Shown piece by piece: positions 1 to 11,800 of a DNA stretch of 64,000 bases. The stretch covers positions 1-64,000 of the forward strand of contig LLCB01000042.1 in the NCBI GenBank assembly GCA_001414345.1, written 5' to 3'. The translations under genes were made by a program, and so were the position numbers. Source of the stretch: Hymenoscyphus infarciens. Its lineage: Eukaryota; Ascomycota; Leotiomycetes; Helotiales; Helotiaceae. The number at the start of each line of letters is the position of its first letter. Position 1 is the stretch's first letter. The notes beneath the pieces were generated by a model. That model had not been told where the DNA came from. It did no database searches and worked only from the letters and a program-made list of their open reading frames with translations.

Positions 1-1030
1 GAAACCATCTACCTTTAGTATATAAGAGACTAAAAGTCCTCTTTTATATAACCTTTCTAATTAACTAATTATTTATTTATATGCTTTTAGTCTATTATAG
101 ACTAAAAACCACCTACTTTTAGTCTATTAAAGACTAAAAACCATCTACTTTTAGTCTATAATAGACTAAAAGTCCTCTTTTATATAACCTTTCTAATAAA
201 TTAATTATTTATTTATATACTTTTAGTCTATAATAGACTAGAAACCACCTACTTTTAGTATATAATAGACTAAAAGTCCTCTTTAATATAATCTTTTTAA
301 TTAACTAATTATTTATTTATATACTTTTAGTCTATTATATACTAGAAACCATCTACTTTTAGTCTATAATAGACTAAAAGTCCTCTTTTATATAATCTTT
401 CTAATTAACTAATTATTTATTTATATGCTTTTAGTCTATTATAGGCTAAAAACCACCTACTTTTAGTCTATTATATACTAGAAACCATCTACCTTTAGTA
501 TATAAGAGACTAAAAGTCCTCTTTTATATAACCTTTCTAATTAACTAATTATTTATTTATATGCTTTTAGTCTATTATAGACTAAAAACCACCTACTTTT
601 AGTCTATTAAAGACTAAAAACCATCTACTTTTAGTCTATAATAGACTAAAAGTCCTCTTTTATATAACCTTTCTAATAAATTAATTATTTATTTATATAC
701 TTTTAGTCTATTATATACTAGAAACTATCTACTTTTACTATATAATAGACTAAAAGTCCTCTTATATATATCCTTTCTAATAAATTAATTATTTATTTAT
801 ACACTTTTAGTCTATTATAGACTAAAAACCACCTACTTTTAGTCTATTATATACTAGAAATTATCTAATTTTAGTCTATAATAGACTAAAAGTCCTCTTT
901 TATATAACCTTTCTAATTAACTAATTATTTATTTATATACTTTTAGTCTATTATAGACTAAAGACCACCTACCTTTAGTCTATTATAGACTAAAAACCAT
1001 CTACTTTTAGTATAGAATAGACTAAAAGTC
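1..1030. repeat. AT-rich tandem array with 480-bp higher-order period
   Basis: Units of roughly 102-138 bp repeat about eight times. Each has a conserved core (TTAACTAATTATTTATTTAT-like) and a variable number of modules built from the near-palindrome TTTTAGTCTATTATAGACTA. Positions 1-230 and 481-710 are nearly identical, so the array has a higher-order period of 480 bp made of four variant units. The module is self-complementary and could form hairpins. No coding potential is seen. The array may continue beyond the left window edge. Confidence 0.9.
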
Positions 1031-1347
1031 TTCTTTAAACTAATGTTTTCAAATACTTAATTAATTACTTATATACTTCTAGTTTATTAATTATTTATAA
1101 TATAAATCTTTTATTCTATTATATATTAAATATCTCTAGAACTTATCTCTTTTAAGCCTTCTACTCTATTATCTACTAAACGTATATATAGAAATATATA
1201 TTTAATTAAATAATATATAATACTTTTTAGTCCTTTTAGTCACGTTTCTTTTAATACCGTCAAAGGCCGATTTTATACGTAATACCTACGTGTTAACAAA
1301 GCTCAAAAGGCGACGTGGTCATACTAACGTTAGACGAGTTATATAGC
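1031..1347. other. AT-rich flank of the tandem array
   Basis: The sequence is AT-rich and unique, passing into more balanced DNA after about 1240. No gene or clear repeat is visible. Confidence 0.5.
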
Positions 1348-1392
1348 CCTTAAGAGGGCTGGTTATAACGTTATAACCTAGCCCTCCTAAGG
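1348..1392. repeat. 45-bp palindrome
   Basis: The two arms meet at 1369/1370. The inner 18 bp (GGTTATAACGTTATAACC) is a perfect palindrome. The outer arms AAGAGGGCT and AGCCCTCCT extend it with a one-base offset. It lies exactly where the AT-rich array gives way to balanced DNA. It could be the end of an eroded inverted-repeat transposon or a cruciform-forming boundary; I cannot assign a family. Confidence 0.75.
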
Positions 1393-2683
1393 CTCGGGCT
1401 CGCTTCTTTTTACATGCCTGTGGTGGAATTCCGAGTTAAATCCCGGGGAATTTATCTGGAAGGCTTGTTGTGGTGTTGTATCGTGGGGAAGGTAGCAACG
1501 GGTTGTTAACAAGTGACAAGGTTGACATGTTGCAAGTCTGCTCTTGAATTGCGATGAGCCAGAACTTGAGGGGGAGTTGAACGTGGGATGTATTGCTTTT
1601 AAGTATCGAAAGAAATTGCTCCATGTGGTAGGGGTGTTTTTATGTGTCAAACGTGACACAACGTTTGGCGTTAATTTCTAAATGTGACGTAACAAACCAC
1701 AACAAAGTGTTTTTTGGGAGAAGAGATCCTTGACTTGAATCCCACAATTCTGTAAATGACAAGTGTCTGTGGTGATTTTTCCCCCCTCTTCCAAGGCAAA
1801 TTCGGAAATAGGGGTTTTTATCACGTGACTGCGCGGATTTCGGTTTTTATACTACCAGACACCTGTAAACGACAGAGGATAGCCTCAATTATACACCTGC
1901 CACTCCCCGCCCTCCTATACCATCCAATCCACCCTTTAACCCAGCAGACAGCACTTTTTTGCAAAAGGAAGTGGCCTTCAGGGTAGAAGTACGGTTGGAA
2001 ACAATTATTTCTCTCATTCGATGGAAGATATAATATGAAAGGACGATGGGTACAAAGGTAAGCCAGAGGTGGGTCCATCGAGAGTACCCGTACCGAGCAT
2101 AGGTGGTCAAGTTAGGGAAGGAACGACGTTGATGTTACTGTCTTTTGTGAAAGAAGGGATTGACTTGACAAATAAATACCTTTCCAAGGTTGCCTTGTAA
2201 TCTTAACTTCACCACAAGCTCTAGTTGGCATGTTGTTTTCAAGCGGAAGGATTAGTCACTCCCTCGATGTCTCCTTGCGAGTAAATTGCTTGCTCCTAGG
2301 AATGAATTCCTCCCAAAAATCCTCTCTGCGTGTCTTCGCGATGCCTTCATTTAGGCGTTTTCGTGTTTGCACGGGTTGCATGTGAGCAGTCACTGCATGT
2401 GAGCGTCCAATCACTGCTTCATAACAAAATGCCTTGTCTGCAGCCTCATGCAGCTCAGCCCCGCGAAACCATCACCTGAGATCAAATACCTCAAGCCTTG
2501 CAACATTCATCATTCTTTCCCCTGTATCTTCTGTTAAAATAAAAGCTCTTGGATAATTCCCTGACCACTGTACGATTCATTCTTTTTTTCCCGTGTTGCC
2601 TGGCTTTTGGTTGACTCGTATCCTTGAAAGCGTGAGGGCGGCTGAAGGTGTGGAGTTGAGATTCTCGTGGACTTCCAAAGAAC
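1393..2683. other. Intergenic region upstream of the multi-domain regulator gene
   Basis: Only short unconvincing ORFs are present. This stretch probably holds the promoter and 5' leader of the gene starting at 2684. CT-rich tracts occur at 2505-2620. No other feature is recognised. Confidence 0.5.
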
Positions 2684-5600
2684 ATGGGTCGAATTAGCAT
2701 GATGGGGGGTGGAAAGGACAGCGATGTTGAGGATCCAACCAAGTCTGGCCCGGTTGTGGACTCGAATAGCTTTGCAGGTACCCCATATCCCGGGGACGAA
2801 GGCACCATTGCCGATCCGAAATTCGACATTGACGATCGAAGCTACTTTTCTAGAGGTCCTGTTGATTTCCCGTCTGAATTATTCGAAAACTTCAATGGTG
2901 ATCGGTCTAGTAGCGGAGCTGGTTTGGAGGCTGAGATTGGTACCACGACTGAACAACAACAGATGTTGGGGCAAGAACCCATGCGCTCGTCACATTCCCC
3001 CGCCTCCCAGCGCCAGATCAACAATGAAGGGAAAGAGAGGATTGTCGATACGAGTTGCGCCAAATGTCAGTCGAAAAAAACCATGTGCAATGGTTCGAAA
3101 CCTTGTAAAGATTGTTTAGCAGCAGGTTCTGAGTGTGTTTACTCTATTCTAGGGGAGCGTCGAAACTTGCACGATTCGATTCCTGAGGTAACATCAGATC
3201 GGATGGTATCTACGGAATCCCCGGAACTACCATCCAAACGAGATAGATGGGCAGAGATTCGAAAGAAGGCGCAGGATCGAGCAGCTCTGCTAGCGAGTCA
3301 GAAGGAAACCCCTCTTCAGTCTGAGGAGCGTTCCCAAATCAGACAGCGACCAGCAGGTGATCGCAACCCAGAAACTAATAACGAAAATGAAGAGAGCAGC
3401 GGAGAAGAATGTAAGCTTTGGCTGTTGAATTGTGCTGTCCATGAGCTAATAAACTGCAGCCATAGAAGTCAGAGTCGCAAGAATCAAAGCTCGGGTAGCA
3501 GAGTTGACCCGCGACATACCAGAAACAGTCGAGCAACGAAAACCCATTTCACAAAACGAGAAGAAGAGCCAACAGGAGGAGACAAGCAAGGACAGCAATG
3601 AAGATGAAGATAGTATCGGCGAAGAAAGTAAGCTTCAGGGGTTGCCCTGCATTGGTAATTAGCTAATAATTTGCAGAGAGTTTTCCGTATTCAAATGCTT
3701 CTCAAGCACAGCATCACAATTACAACTTCGCTACCCCGGCAAATCCGAACCGACCAATCCCTCAACATTACCCATTTGTCCCACAAGGGAAGAGGCAAGA
3801 AAGCATTCCCTCTGGTGTTAGTGAAGACTTTCCCGCTACCTTGACTGTTACCAATGAAGACGGGGAGAGGAACGGAGAAGAAAGTAGGTCTAGCTAAAAA
3901 ACGCGTAGTATCTAGGTTAATTAATCACAGCCATTGGAGCCAGAGTGGAAAGAATCAAAGTCCGTGTAGCTGAGCTAACCGGAACTGAGGACGCGGGTAG
4001 TGACCCTCAAGTCGATTCTTGGGTTGATGGTATTCGAAAAAAGAATGCTCGATTTGATATTCCGGCTGAGCGAAATATTATGAACATCGACCAGCTCATC
4101 TCTCAAGCTACGGATGAGCAAGATATCAAGGAGCTGAAGCAGCAGAAAAGACTGTTACGAAATCGACAAGCAGCGTACGTAATTATCATGACCGCGTTCC
4201 TTTCACTTGACTGACCGATTTTAGTCTTGTAACACGCCATCGCAAAGTTGAAAATGGGGCAAAGGTCCCGCACCTTGAAGTAGTAAGTGGCTTTTGAGAT
4301 AGATGCCATCAGTGTTTAGAACGAGATGCTAATTTTATGAAGAACGATATAGTAGAACCCTCTGCACTTGAGAATGTTGCCACACATCTCGACGAAGGGT
4401 CGAAAGTTCCATTGACGTCCGGTCCCTTGGGGTTTCCACCTCAATCGGTGGATGATTCGAGCGATCTTATTTTATCTCCAGAACCAGATGTCCAGGTTAT
4501 CATGGATCAGGAACCTGAACAAATAGCTGTGTACAACACCAGTAGACCGCAATCACAGTATCTTACCCCTATGGCCGGAGACACGGATACATTGCCAAGC
4601 CGAGATTACCCAGACGATGGATTTGGATCTACTAATCCACGGGCTTTAGTTCAGTTCGATTTGAATCATACCACGCAGCCCCGAGGGCAAAGAGACAGCT
4701 TCGAGAGCGGCCGGACCAACAGACGAAGGTCTGCAGATCCTACGGAACGGGGCCCACCAGCTACAACAAGAGGCTTTGATATAAGTTCACGCAAAGAAAA
4801 GGAGGAACTAGGAGACCGTAATCAAAATTCTAACAGGGAGCACGGGGACAGTAGCGGAGAAGAAAGTAGGGTTTGCTGAAATATGTATGGTATTGGCGTT
4901 AATGAATTACAGCTAGAGTATCAAGAATTAAAGTCCGTGTCGCCGAACTAACCGGAAACAAGAATGAGAATACCCCTTCTTGGGCGGATTTCATATCAAA
5001 ACTGCAACCGCCTAGTCCATCAGTAAGTAAAGTTTATCCATAGTATTAATGACGAGAACTTAACGAAGCGCAATAAGCTAGGACCGATTGACCCTCCTAA
5101 AGAAGATCTCAGTGATGATGAAGAGGTAGATAATATTCCACCGCCACGAAAAAAGGTTCACGTCGGTTCAAGCAGTCACTCTAGAACAAGACCAAGTGCA
5201 CCACAATCAGAATCAAGTACCTGGGGTACAAGCTTCCCGGAGCTAGGATTTGGAGGCGCATCAACAAGCGAACCCAGCCATGTTTGTCTCGAGTCCAAAG
5301 AACGAGACGATTATAGTGGCATTATTGACCACAAAAAGGAGCATTTCGATTGTGAGCCTGCCCACGCAAAGGGGGAAAACAACAAACTGGGCACGAAACT
5401 TGCCGACAAGAAAAAAGAATTTGCGGAAACACAAAGCGAACAAAAGGATATTCTACGTACGCCCAAAGCGAAATTTACGAGAGACCCAAATCCAATAACA
5501 GAAGGGGTGGCCCCACTGGAGGATGCAAACAAAGGCGATGTTCCTCCTGATGCCAGATGGACTAAGATTAGCCGAAAGCTTGTCAACCCGGAGGCGTTGG

Positions 5601-8600
5601 AACGGGGAAAGGAGAGGTATGAAGCGCGGGATGAATTTGTCATTGTTCTACGAGTTTTATCCAGAGACGAGGTTGAAGATTACGCAGAAGCCACTGAAAA
5701 GATCAGATGTTTGTTAAAGTCCAAGACTTCAACATATGAGCTAACTTTTACCAGCTGCTCGTGGAGAGGCAGGAGAAAAGGCAAACCGAAACGACCGACC
5801 GTCAGAGAAGAAACTACCTGAGAGACCAGAATTTGGCGCAAACGATGAAATTCAAGCAGACCTCACCCTAAAAACCGATCCGTCCAAAAGCTCATCACTA
5901 TCCAACAATTTCGAGCAGCTGAGTCGCGAATTCGAAAGAGAGCAGCAGGGAGTTCATGGACAACATGCTGCTAAACTACCAACTAGAAGAAACCCATTTG
6001 TTGAGGAGCAGCTTCATCGGCTAGACAACACAGATACGCTGTCACAGGGGACTGAGACACATACATCCCACCGAAGATCTGCGGTGACCGATGGAGAGCA
6101 GCATAAACAAGAGATTTTTGGGGAAATTGGTTCCAAATTGTCTCAGTGCCGTATGTTAGCACCTCGATGGTTTTCTTTCTCTAACTAACAACTTCAAAGA
6201 CCAAACACTTGAAGCACTTGTTTCATTAAATTCCGCTCGATCAATTTCTCCTGCAAATATGAATGAAGTAACTTTGTATCGCAACAACCTGGGGAATTCG
6301 GCGTCTATGGAATTGCCCACTCAAACGTCAACTGCTGCTTCCACAACGCATCGCTTAAGACGAGGAGAGGTTGACACCCTTGAGCGAGAATTCAAGACAA
6401 ATCCCAAACCAACCACTCAGCGGAAACGAGAATTCTCCGCTGCAATGAATGTAGACCTTATGCGAATCAACGTATGTCAACATCATATCGGGTGTACTAC
6501 TGCTGACAATAATTAGAATTGGTTCCAAAACCGACGAGCGAAAGCCAAGCAGGAAAAGAAGCAGACAGCTTATGAATCTGGTTATGAAGCTGAGCGGGAG
6601 GCCTGGGGGCCATATCAGAGACCCGAGTCCCCAGAAACCCTCGCCAACGATGGTTACTTGGGAGATAACTCCGAGGGAGAACTTGCGATCGCACGAAAAC
6701 ATGCCAAAGACGAGCAAATTCAAGATATTGATCCGAATTTTCCAAGTTCAAATTCGGAGCACCAGCCCAACTCTCGTGGGAATTCGCACCGGAACCCAGG
6801 AGAATACAATGATATTGCCACCGATATAAAACGAATGGGCATTGAAACAGCCAACAATGGTCGTCAAAGAGCAAGATACTATGGTCAATCTACTGCTCTT
6901 TTGGGTGACCCGGCTTCTGCGGGCTCTAGTGGGTACGAGGACAAGATTCGCGAAGAATCGACATCTGAAAAGAAAGCCGAAGTGGATCCTTTGGTTTCAA
7001 GCGAGGCACCTTTCTCTGCAAACCTCGCTGAAAGCTCCCTGAAAACAGAGCTCAAATTTACGCCTGAAGATGACACTCAGCTTGAGGATTTGAAAGAAAA
7101 GAACGATCTTTCTTGGAAGCAAAATGAAGAAATTTTTGGATGGCCTCCGGATATTTTTAAAGTTCGGTTTCTAATTGAAGGAACGATCCCCAAAAGGCCG
7201 TGGTCGAATGATGATCGCGAACTTGCTCGGTTAGTCTTTGAACATGGCCCAAGGTGGAATTTCGTGTCCAGAGAACTGGGAAAACTGTCCCCCGAGGACT
7301 GTAAACAGCGTTATTTCGATCTTTGTCGACCGAAAGGCGAATCGAGAGAAGACGAATCAAGCATACTTGAGTCATCCATGTCCCCTAAATATGGGTCACG
7401 GGCGGCGGAAAATATGAGGCAACACGACAACAACTTTCATAAGCCATCACGGTACAGATGTCAAATTTGCACATACGATTCAGTACATGAATCGAGCTGC
7501 AAGACACACATGGAAGAGGTACACGGATTGGATGATGCTTTGACGAACAATAATCGTGGACATTCTGGCCACGCCGTATCTCCAACTGCAGCCGGAGAAG
7601 ACGTAGGAAGGAACGAGAACATGATCTTAGACACCCATGATACCTTTCGTACTCGGAATAGAGACGATAGCGACTATGCGTTGACTCCCGGCGAGTATAG
7701 GTTGGTCTCCGTGCCTGGGTCTGTCACAGGAGAGTCGCTAGTTGACGACGATTGGGGGGGTTCTTGGGGAACTGCGTCCAAGAAAGACAAAAAAAGAAAA
7801 GAGGGGAAGAGCGAGGAGGAACCAAACAAAGAGCGGGGATACTCTGTTCATTCGAGAAGATCCTCTAATTCTCATGCGGCGAGTGGTGTTTCGATTTCAA
7901 TGATGGATGCAGCTGATAGAGCCTACCTAATCGCTAAGTCTGATGTGACTCGGACCATGAGTTCTCTCGAGACCAGCATTTTGGATGTTTCAGCAATGGC
8001 TGAAGCAATCGAAGCTAATGCTTACGTTCCTCTTTCTTTCGTATCCACGACGAGAGGAGAGGACGAGATCAGCATTGCGGACAGCACTCATAGCACCATG
8101 TCAATTGCTTCGATAGGTAGTGTTTTCTCGCTATTATCAGGGTTCACCGGGTCTTCTGCATCATCGTTGCAAAGCTCTCGAGACGTAATCGAAAGGCTTG
8201 TCGTCCTATTCCTTGAGGACGAAACTATCCGCCCAGCATGTTCGAAAGCACTCGAAATAATCACTCGAGAACGCTTTGAAAGAAACCTTCGCCGGCTGTT
8301 GAAGAGCTTCGCCATGGCCCTCCGTCAAGAAGCAGAGTCTGAAGAGCAACGTGATACTGCTCGCTTCGTATTACATAGAGCAACGAATTCTGCTCACTTG
8401 ATCTGCAACAAATTGCAACAACACCATAAACCTAAACAATCGATTGTGGTGGAAGATGAAATTGAAGAACCCTTTGAGGACAGCGAATCCGATCGTTCGG
8501 AGAATTTTGACAGTCTGCAACATCTGGAAGCCTTCATAAAAGAGTCAAATGCAATGACTGCCTTACGGAAGAGCTTGATAGATTTCGTGGAACAGAATAC

Positions 8601-9927
8601 CCCCACGAGGGTTGTCGATAGCACGAAATCGTGTCCTGCTGAAGATTCGGAAACAACTATTGGAAACGACTTGATGAAATTGAACGACGCGGTTCCTTCG
8701 CCAGAGGGCAGAACAAAACTGGAGCACAAGCCAGAAGTTATAGGCATCGGGTTGGCCAACAAAGATGACATGTGGTCGAAATCATCCTATTTACCGGTCA
8801 ATACTGCTGCTGTATGGGGTTGCGTAGCTGCGTCTGCCAACCTGGACTTCATCAAATTCGGAGACATGAAATCCATCCAATCTCTAAGCTCGGTTCTCGT
8901 CAAATTGGACCTCATAAGACCGCCAGTAGAACCTGGTAAAAAGAGGGTAGAGTGGCAATGCGTAAGACCTACCACGTATATGTTTGCAACCGTGGCTAAT
9001 TAGGAAGTAGAAATGCGGACACAGGATTTACGATGATTTTACTGAAAAAAAAGCCGGAGCTACAGAAAGGTTCCAGCTCGAGAGAAAAATCAAGAACAGC
9101 CAGTCAAGTTCCAACCCATCTAAGAGCACAATTGTAAGCATTTTCTCGAGTATAGTTGCAAGCGTACGCTCTATCGTAGGCCAAGCGAACGAGAAGCCTT
9201 GCTCAACACTCCCAATGCATGAGAGAATCAACAATTGCTCCACCTCAAGCACCGTAAACACCCCAAATCCACCGCCTCAACCACCAAAGGCACACTATAT
9301 CTACTCCTTTGCTACAGCGAAGGACGCTACGCAACTCGCTTACTCCAAATAGACCTCATAAGCAAAGGAGCAGGCTGCGACAAAGCCCTCTTCAAACTCC
9401 TCCGTTTAAATTACCAAAGCATGAGAAGAAGATTTATGTATTACCTCTCATTCCGTACACTCATCGGCATAAAATTTGTTTCCTTCGAATTATACCGAAG
9501 TCAACTCGTCGACGTGCGAAAACAAGACGACATTCCACCCCCAGAACACACAGACTACCGCTATCAACCCGCACCGCCAGAACTCATCCCCCCAATTGGG
9601 GAAAGACACATGATGCATCTCTTCGAACATCCAGATCATGCCGAAGATGAACCTATTTGCCTTGATCGGTTTCCGAAGAAGTTAAAGGAGAAACTGCTCT
9701 GTCGTGGAGGAAGTAATCCAGGATGGGGGTTACAATTTGTAGAAGGTTGGGATATGAGGAAGATTTGGGGATTGGTGTTCCTACTTTTTGGGATGGGGAG
9801 TTTGTTGATCGGTGTCCTTTGGTCGGTGTATGGTCATAGCATACAGGATGCCTTTACCATGGCGGGGTATATGGTGGCGATGGCTACGGTAAGTATGGGT
9901 ACTATTCAGGCTTTTCTTGTTAGCTAA
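2684..9927 (+). CDS. Giant multi-DNA-binding-domain protein with C-terminal membrane helices
   Basis: I join 13 exons in one open frame (2201 aa): 2684-3410, 3460-3627, 3677-3883, 3931-4174, 4225-4282, 4343-4865, 4913-5022, 5078-5708, 5755-6150, 6200-6471, 6517-8961, 9011-9133, 9226-9927. Domains in order: Zn(II)2Cys6 cluster (C125, 128, 135, 141, 144, 151); three copies of an RVxRIKxRVAELT motif (about 246, 372, 644); bZIP-like basic region 434-468 (N445-x7-R453); a block like DUF8035 (835-888, PPDARWTKISRKLVNPEAL); homeodomain 1072-1127 with NWFQNRRAK; two Myb/SANT-like repeats (about 1292-1335, 1339-1384); one C2H2 finger (C1427, C1430, H1443, H1448); a conserved fungal C-terminal region with EWQC|KCGH at an exon junction; two membrane helices (about 2148-2171, 2177-2199). 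The domains suggest a regulator, but the anchor is odd. The last intron (9134-9225) is the least certain junction. Two adjacent genes remain possible, although no frame break supports a split. Confidence 0.75.
3395..4965 (+). repeat. Intragenic duplicated exon-intron-exon modules
   Basis: Four exon ends encode the same GEE stop-over (SGEE, IGEE, NGEE, SGEE) followed by a phase-1 intron of 47-49 nt (3411-3459, 3628-3676, 3884-3930, 4866-4912). Three of the following exons open with a copy of RVxRIKxRVAELT. Introns 1 and 2 resemble each other (GTAAGCTT..., ...AGCTAATAA), as do the introns at 3884 and 4866 (GTAGG..., ...TTAATNAATYACAG). So the duplication unit included the introns. Confidence 0.75.
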
Positions 9928-10078
9928 GAATGTTGGAGTTTATGACGATCTCTTTTAGATAACCATATTCCTAAAACTTTCCAATGAATAGTTTCCAAAT
10001 GAAGTGGCGAAGTTACCTCGCTTAATACATAGGGTTGGAACGAGCCGACTTCCCATAAGATTGAGAGCTGTAGTGGTT
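9928..10078. other. 3' flank of the multi-domain gene
   Basis: Short AT-leaning spacer after the TAA stop at 9925-9927. No feature is recognised. Confidence 0.4.
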
Positions 10079-10632
10079 TCAGCGAGCAGGATTTAATATA
10101 GCGCCGGGAATCCTTACGCAATAAGAGCTAGCGCACTCATAAAGACCCATAGTTTCGGCGGTGAACACAAGCTCAAAAAGACAGGTCGCCCTTTCCAAGG
10201 ACCGTGTCCCTAGAAGCTCTTCCAATCCGCGAAGTGTCGACAAGCCTAGATCCTTTGCTTCTTTATCTGTCGTATTATACTCCAGCACTCTGAGATTCCT
10301 CCAGGGTCCGTACAAACTACTTTCACTAGGGGACGGGTAAAGTGGAAAAATCAAAGTACGACGACCCGATCACTCTACTCTCCTCCCACCAAGATTCTCG
10401 AGTTGAAAACTGATCGGAATACCGGTATGAGGTTCGAGAGCTTATTGAGAGAAATGGTAGAAGAAACCTCTGGAAATTGAATTTTGTGTCTACAATCGTA
10501 GTTTCTATTCTTCATAGCCTCTTCAGTGGTTCTTGGGCATGACTTGGAAGCGCGCTGGTAACGAAAAAAAGAGACACAAATAATTACACTCAAACTCTGA
10601 TGAATTACATGAGCCTTGTAACGAAATTTCAA
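10079..10632 (-). pseudogene. Possible remnants of a small gene
   Basis: Two adjacent minus-strand open segments (10375-10632 and 10079-10354) have protein-like composition, for example RNLRVLEYNTTDKEAKDLGL and FPEVSSTISLNKLSNLIPVF. Neither has a convincing ATG, and the junction needs an unverified intron or a frameshift. A weak intron could end at a CCAG near 10552. This may be a decayed gene, or a 3' extension of nothing real. I do not recognise the family. Confidence 0.25.
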
Positions 10633-10712
10633 GAGGCGAACTATGTCAATTCTACATGACCTCTAATGTACATACAGGGTGATTTTACAAACAAGCCATC
10701 AGACATCCCCAA

Positions 10713-11800
10713 CTACCAAGAGTAATGTTGTCTCTGAGCAGTGATAGGTCTGTTTGGTAATTGATGCCAGACCTTACGATTCCGGATCTTCTCTTGCCTC
10801 TCTTCGTGTTCACGAATACGGGTCTTCTCTTCCTTCAAGACCACGGTCAACGCTATAAGACGTTAGTTCCTGTTTATGAATGATAAAATATAGAGGAAAT
10901 GGGAAACCTACTCGTAGTGGGATTCTTCATCATGTAAACCCTTCCTCGGGCCCTCGAATCTGGTGATTGGGTGAACGTGCTCCTCCCAACCCATGCCTGC
11001 TCAATATACAACCTCGTCGGGTCATCCACACGCACTGTTTTTTTGTCCTTGGTCTGAATATACATCGGCTTGACCTTGGCACCCTGAACAGCACCCAATC
11101 CCATCGATCGACGAACAATTGCCTCGTTCTTCGCGTGTTGTAAGTGCTCCTTGACGTCCTTTGCGGGTTTCTTGACCGAGAACCTCATCTGAATGATAGC
11201 CTCCTCAACAGTCTTTCCAGTAATCTGCTTCGCAAGCGGAACGAGCTTCTTAACCGAAGTCTTGAAAGCGTGTGACTTGGAAATCTGCTCCCTCTCCTGA
11301 CGCCTCAATTCTTGTTTCCGCGTCAAACGTCCTCTTTTATGTATCTCCCGCTGCACCATCTTCGTTTCCCATCGTATTCTTGAGTTTGGATCTGGGTCCA
11401 GTGCTTTGCGTGCTATGCTTCGGTCTCTGGGTTCTTGTGGTGGTACATAATCTCCTTCTGCCGTGTCGTCGTCCCCGAACACAGAGCTACCTGCGAGGGC
11501 TCCTGCTTGTGGTCTTGGGGGAGCCTTGGGTTTGGTATCTTTGAGGTATTTAGACCCGAGGGATGAGAGGGGATTTTGAGGACGAGATGTAGGATCGACG
11601 TTATCCTTTACGCCTGCGCGCTTTCCGAAGAAGCCGAAAAGTGTTCGTCGTTGATATTGGGGGACGAGGAAGTTGAATGAGGGTTGGGAGCTTGTCAAGG
11701 CAGATGCTGTAGTCAATTAGCATTGGTTTTTCTTGTGCCGATAGAATATTCAAGTCTCACCCGAGCTTACAGCTCGCCGTATAGGAAGATGCAGACTCAT
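10713..11800 (-). CDS. MRPL22: Mitochondrial ribosomal protein uL22m
   Basis: Three exons (11800-11761, 11706-10912, 10852-10713) give 324 aa. The first exon supplies an arginine-containing presequence (MSLHLPIRRAV) typical of mitochondrial import. The L22 fold lies at about 165-300, with the block TGKTVEEAIIQMRFSVKKPA and then RVYMMKNP. L22 sits in the large mitochondrial ribosomal subunit at the exit tunnel. The start comes from an ATG at 11798-11800 spliced by a GTGAGA donor into the long exon, which itself has no ATG start. The last exon encodes a basic, coiled tail ending QRQHYSW. It is divergent from the PRP24-like gene across 313 bp. Confidence 0.9.

Noticed and set aside
1..1030. CRISPR-like array
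   Set aside because: Units are AT-rich, variable in length and lack unique spacers. The composition and period fit a satellite, and the surrounding genome is eukaryotic.
1387..2110. Several 60-90 codon frames on both strands
   Set aside because: They overlap one another, mostly lack ATG starts with context, and show no domain-like composition.
6355..6874. Minus-strand frames of about 122-125 codons opposite the homeodomain exon
   Set aside because: They are antisense shadows of the plus-strand gene, whose motifs are unmistakable.
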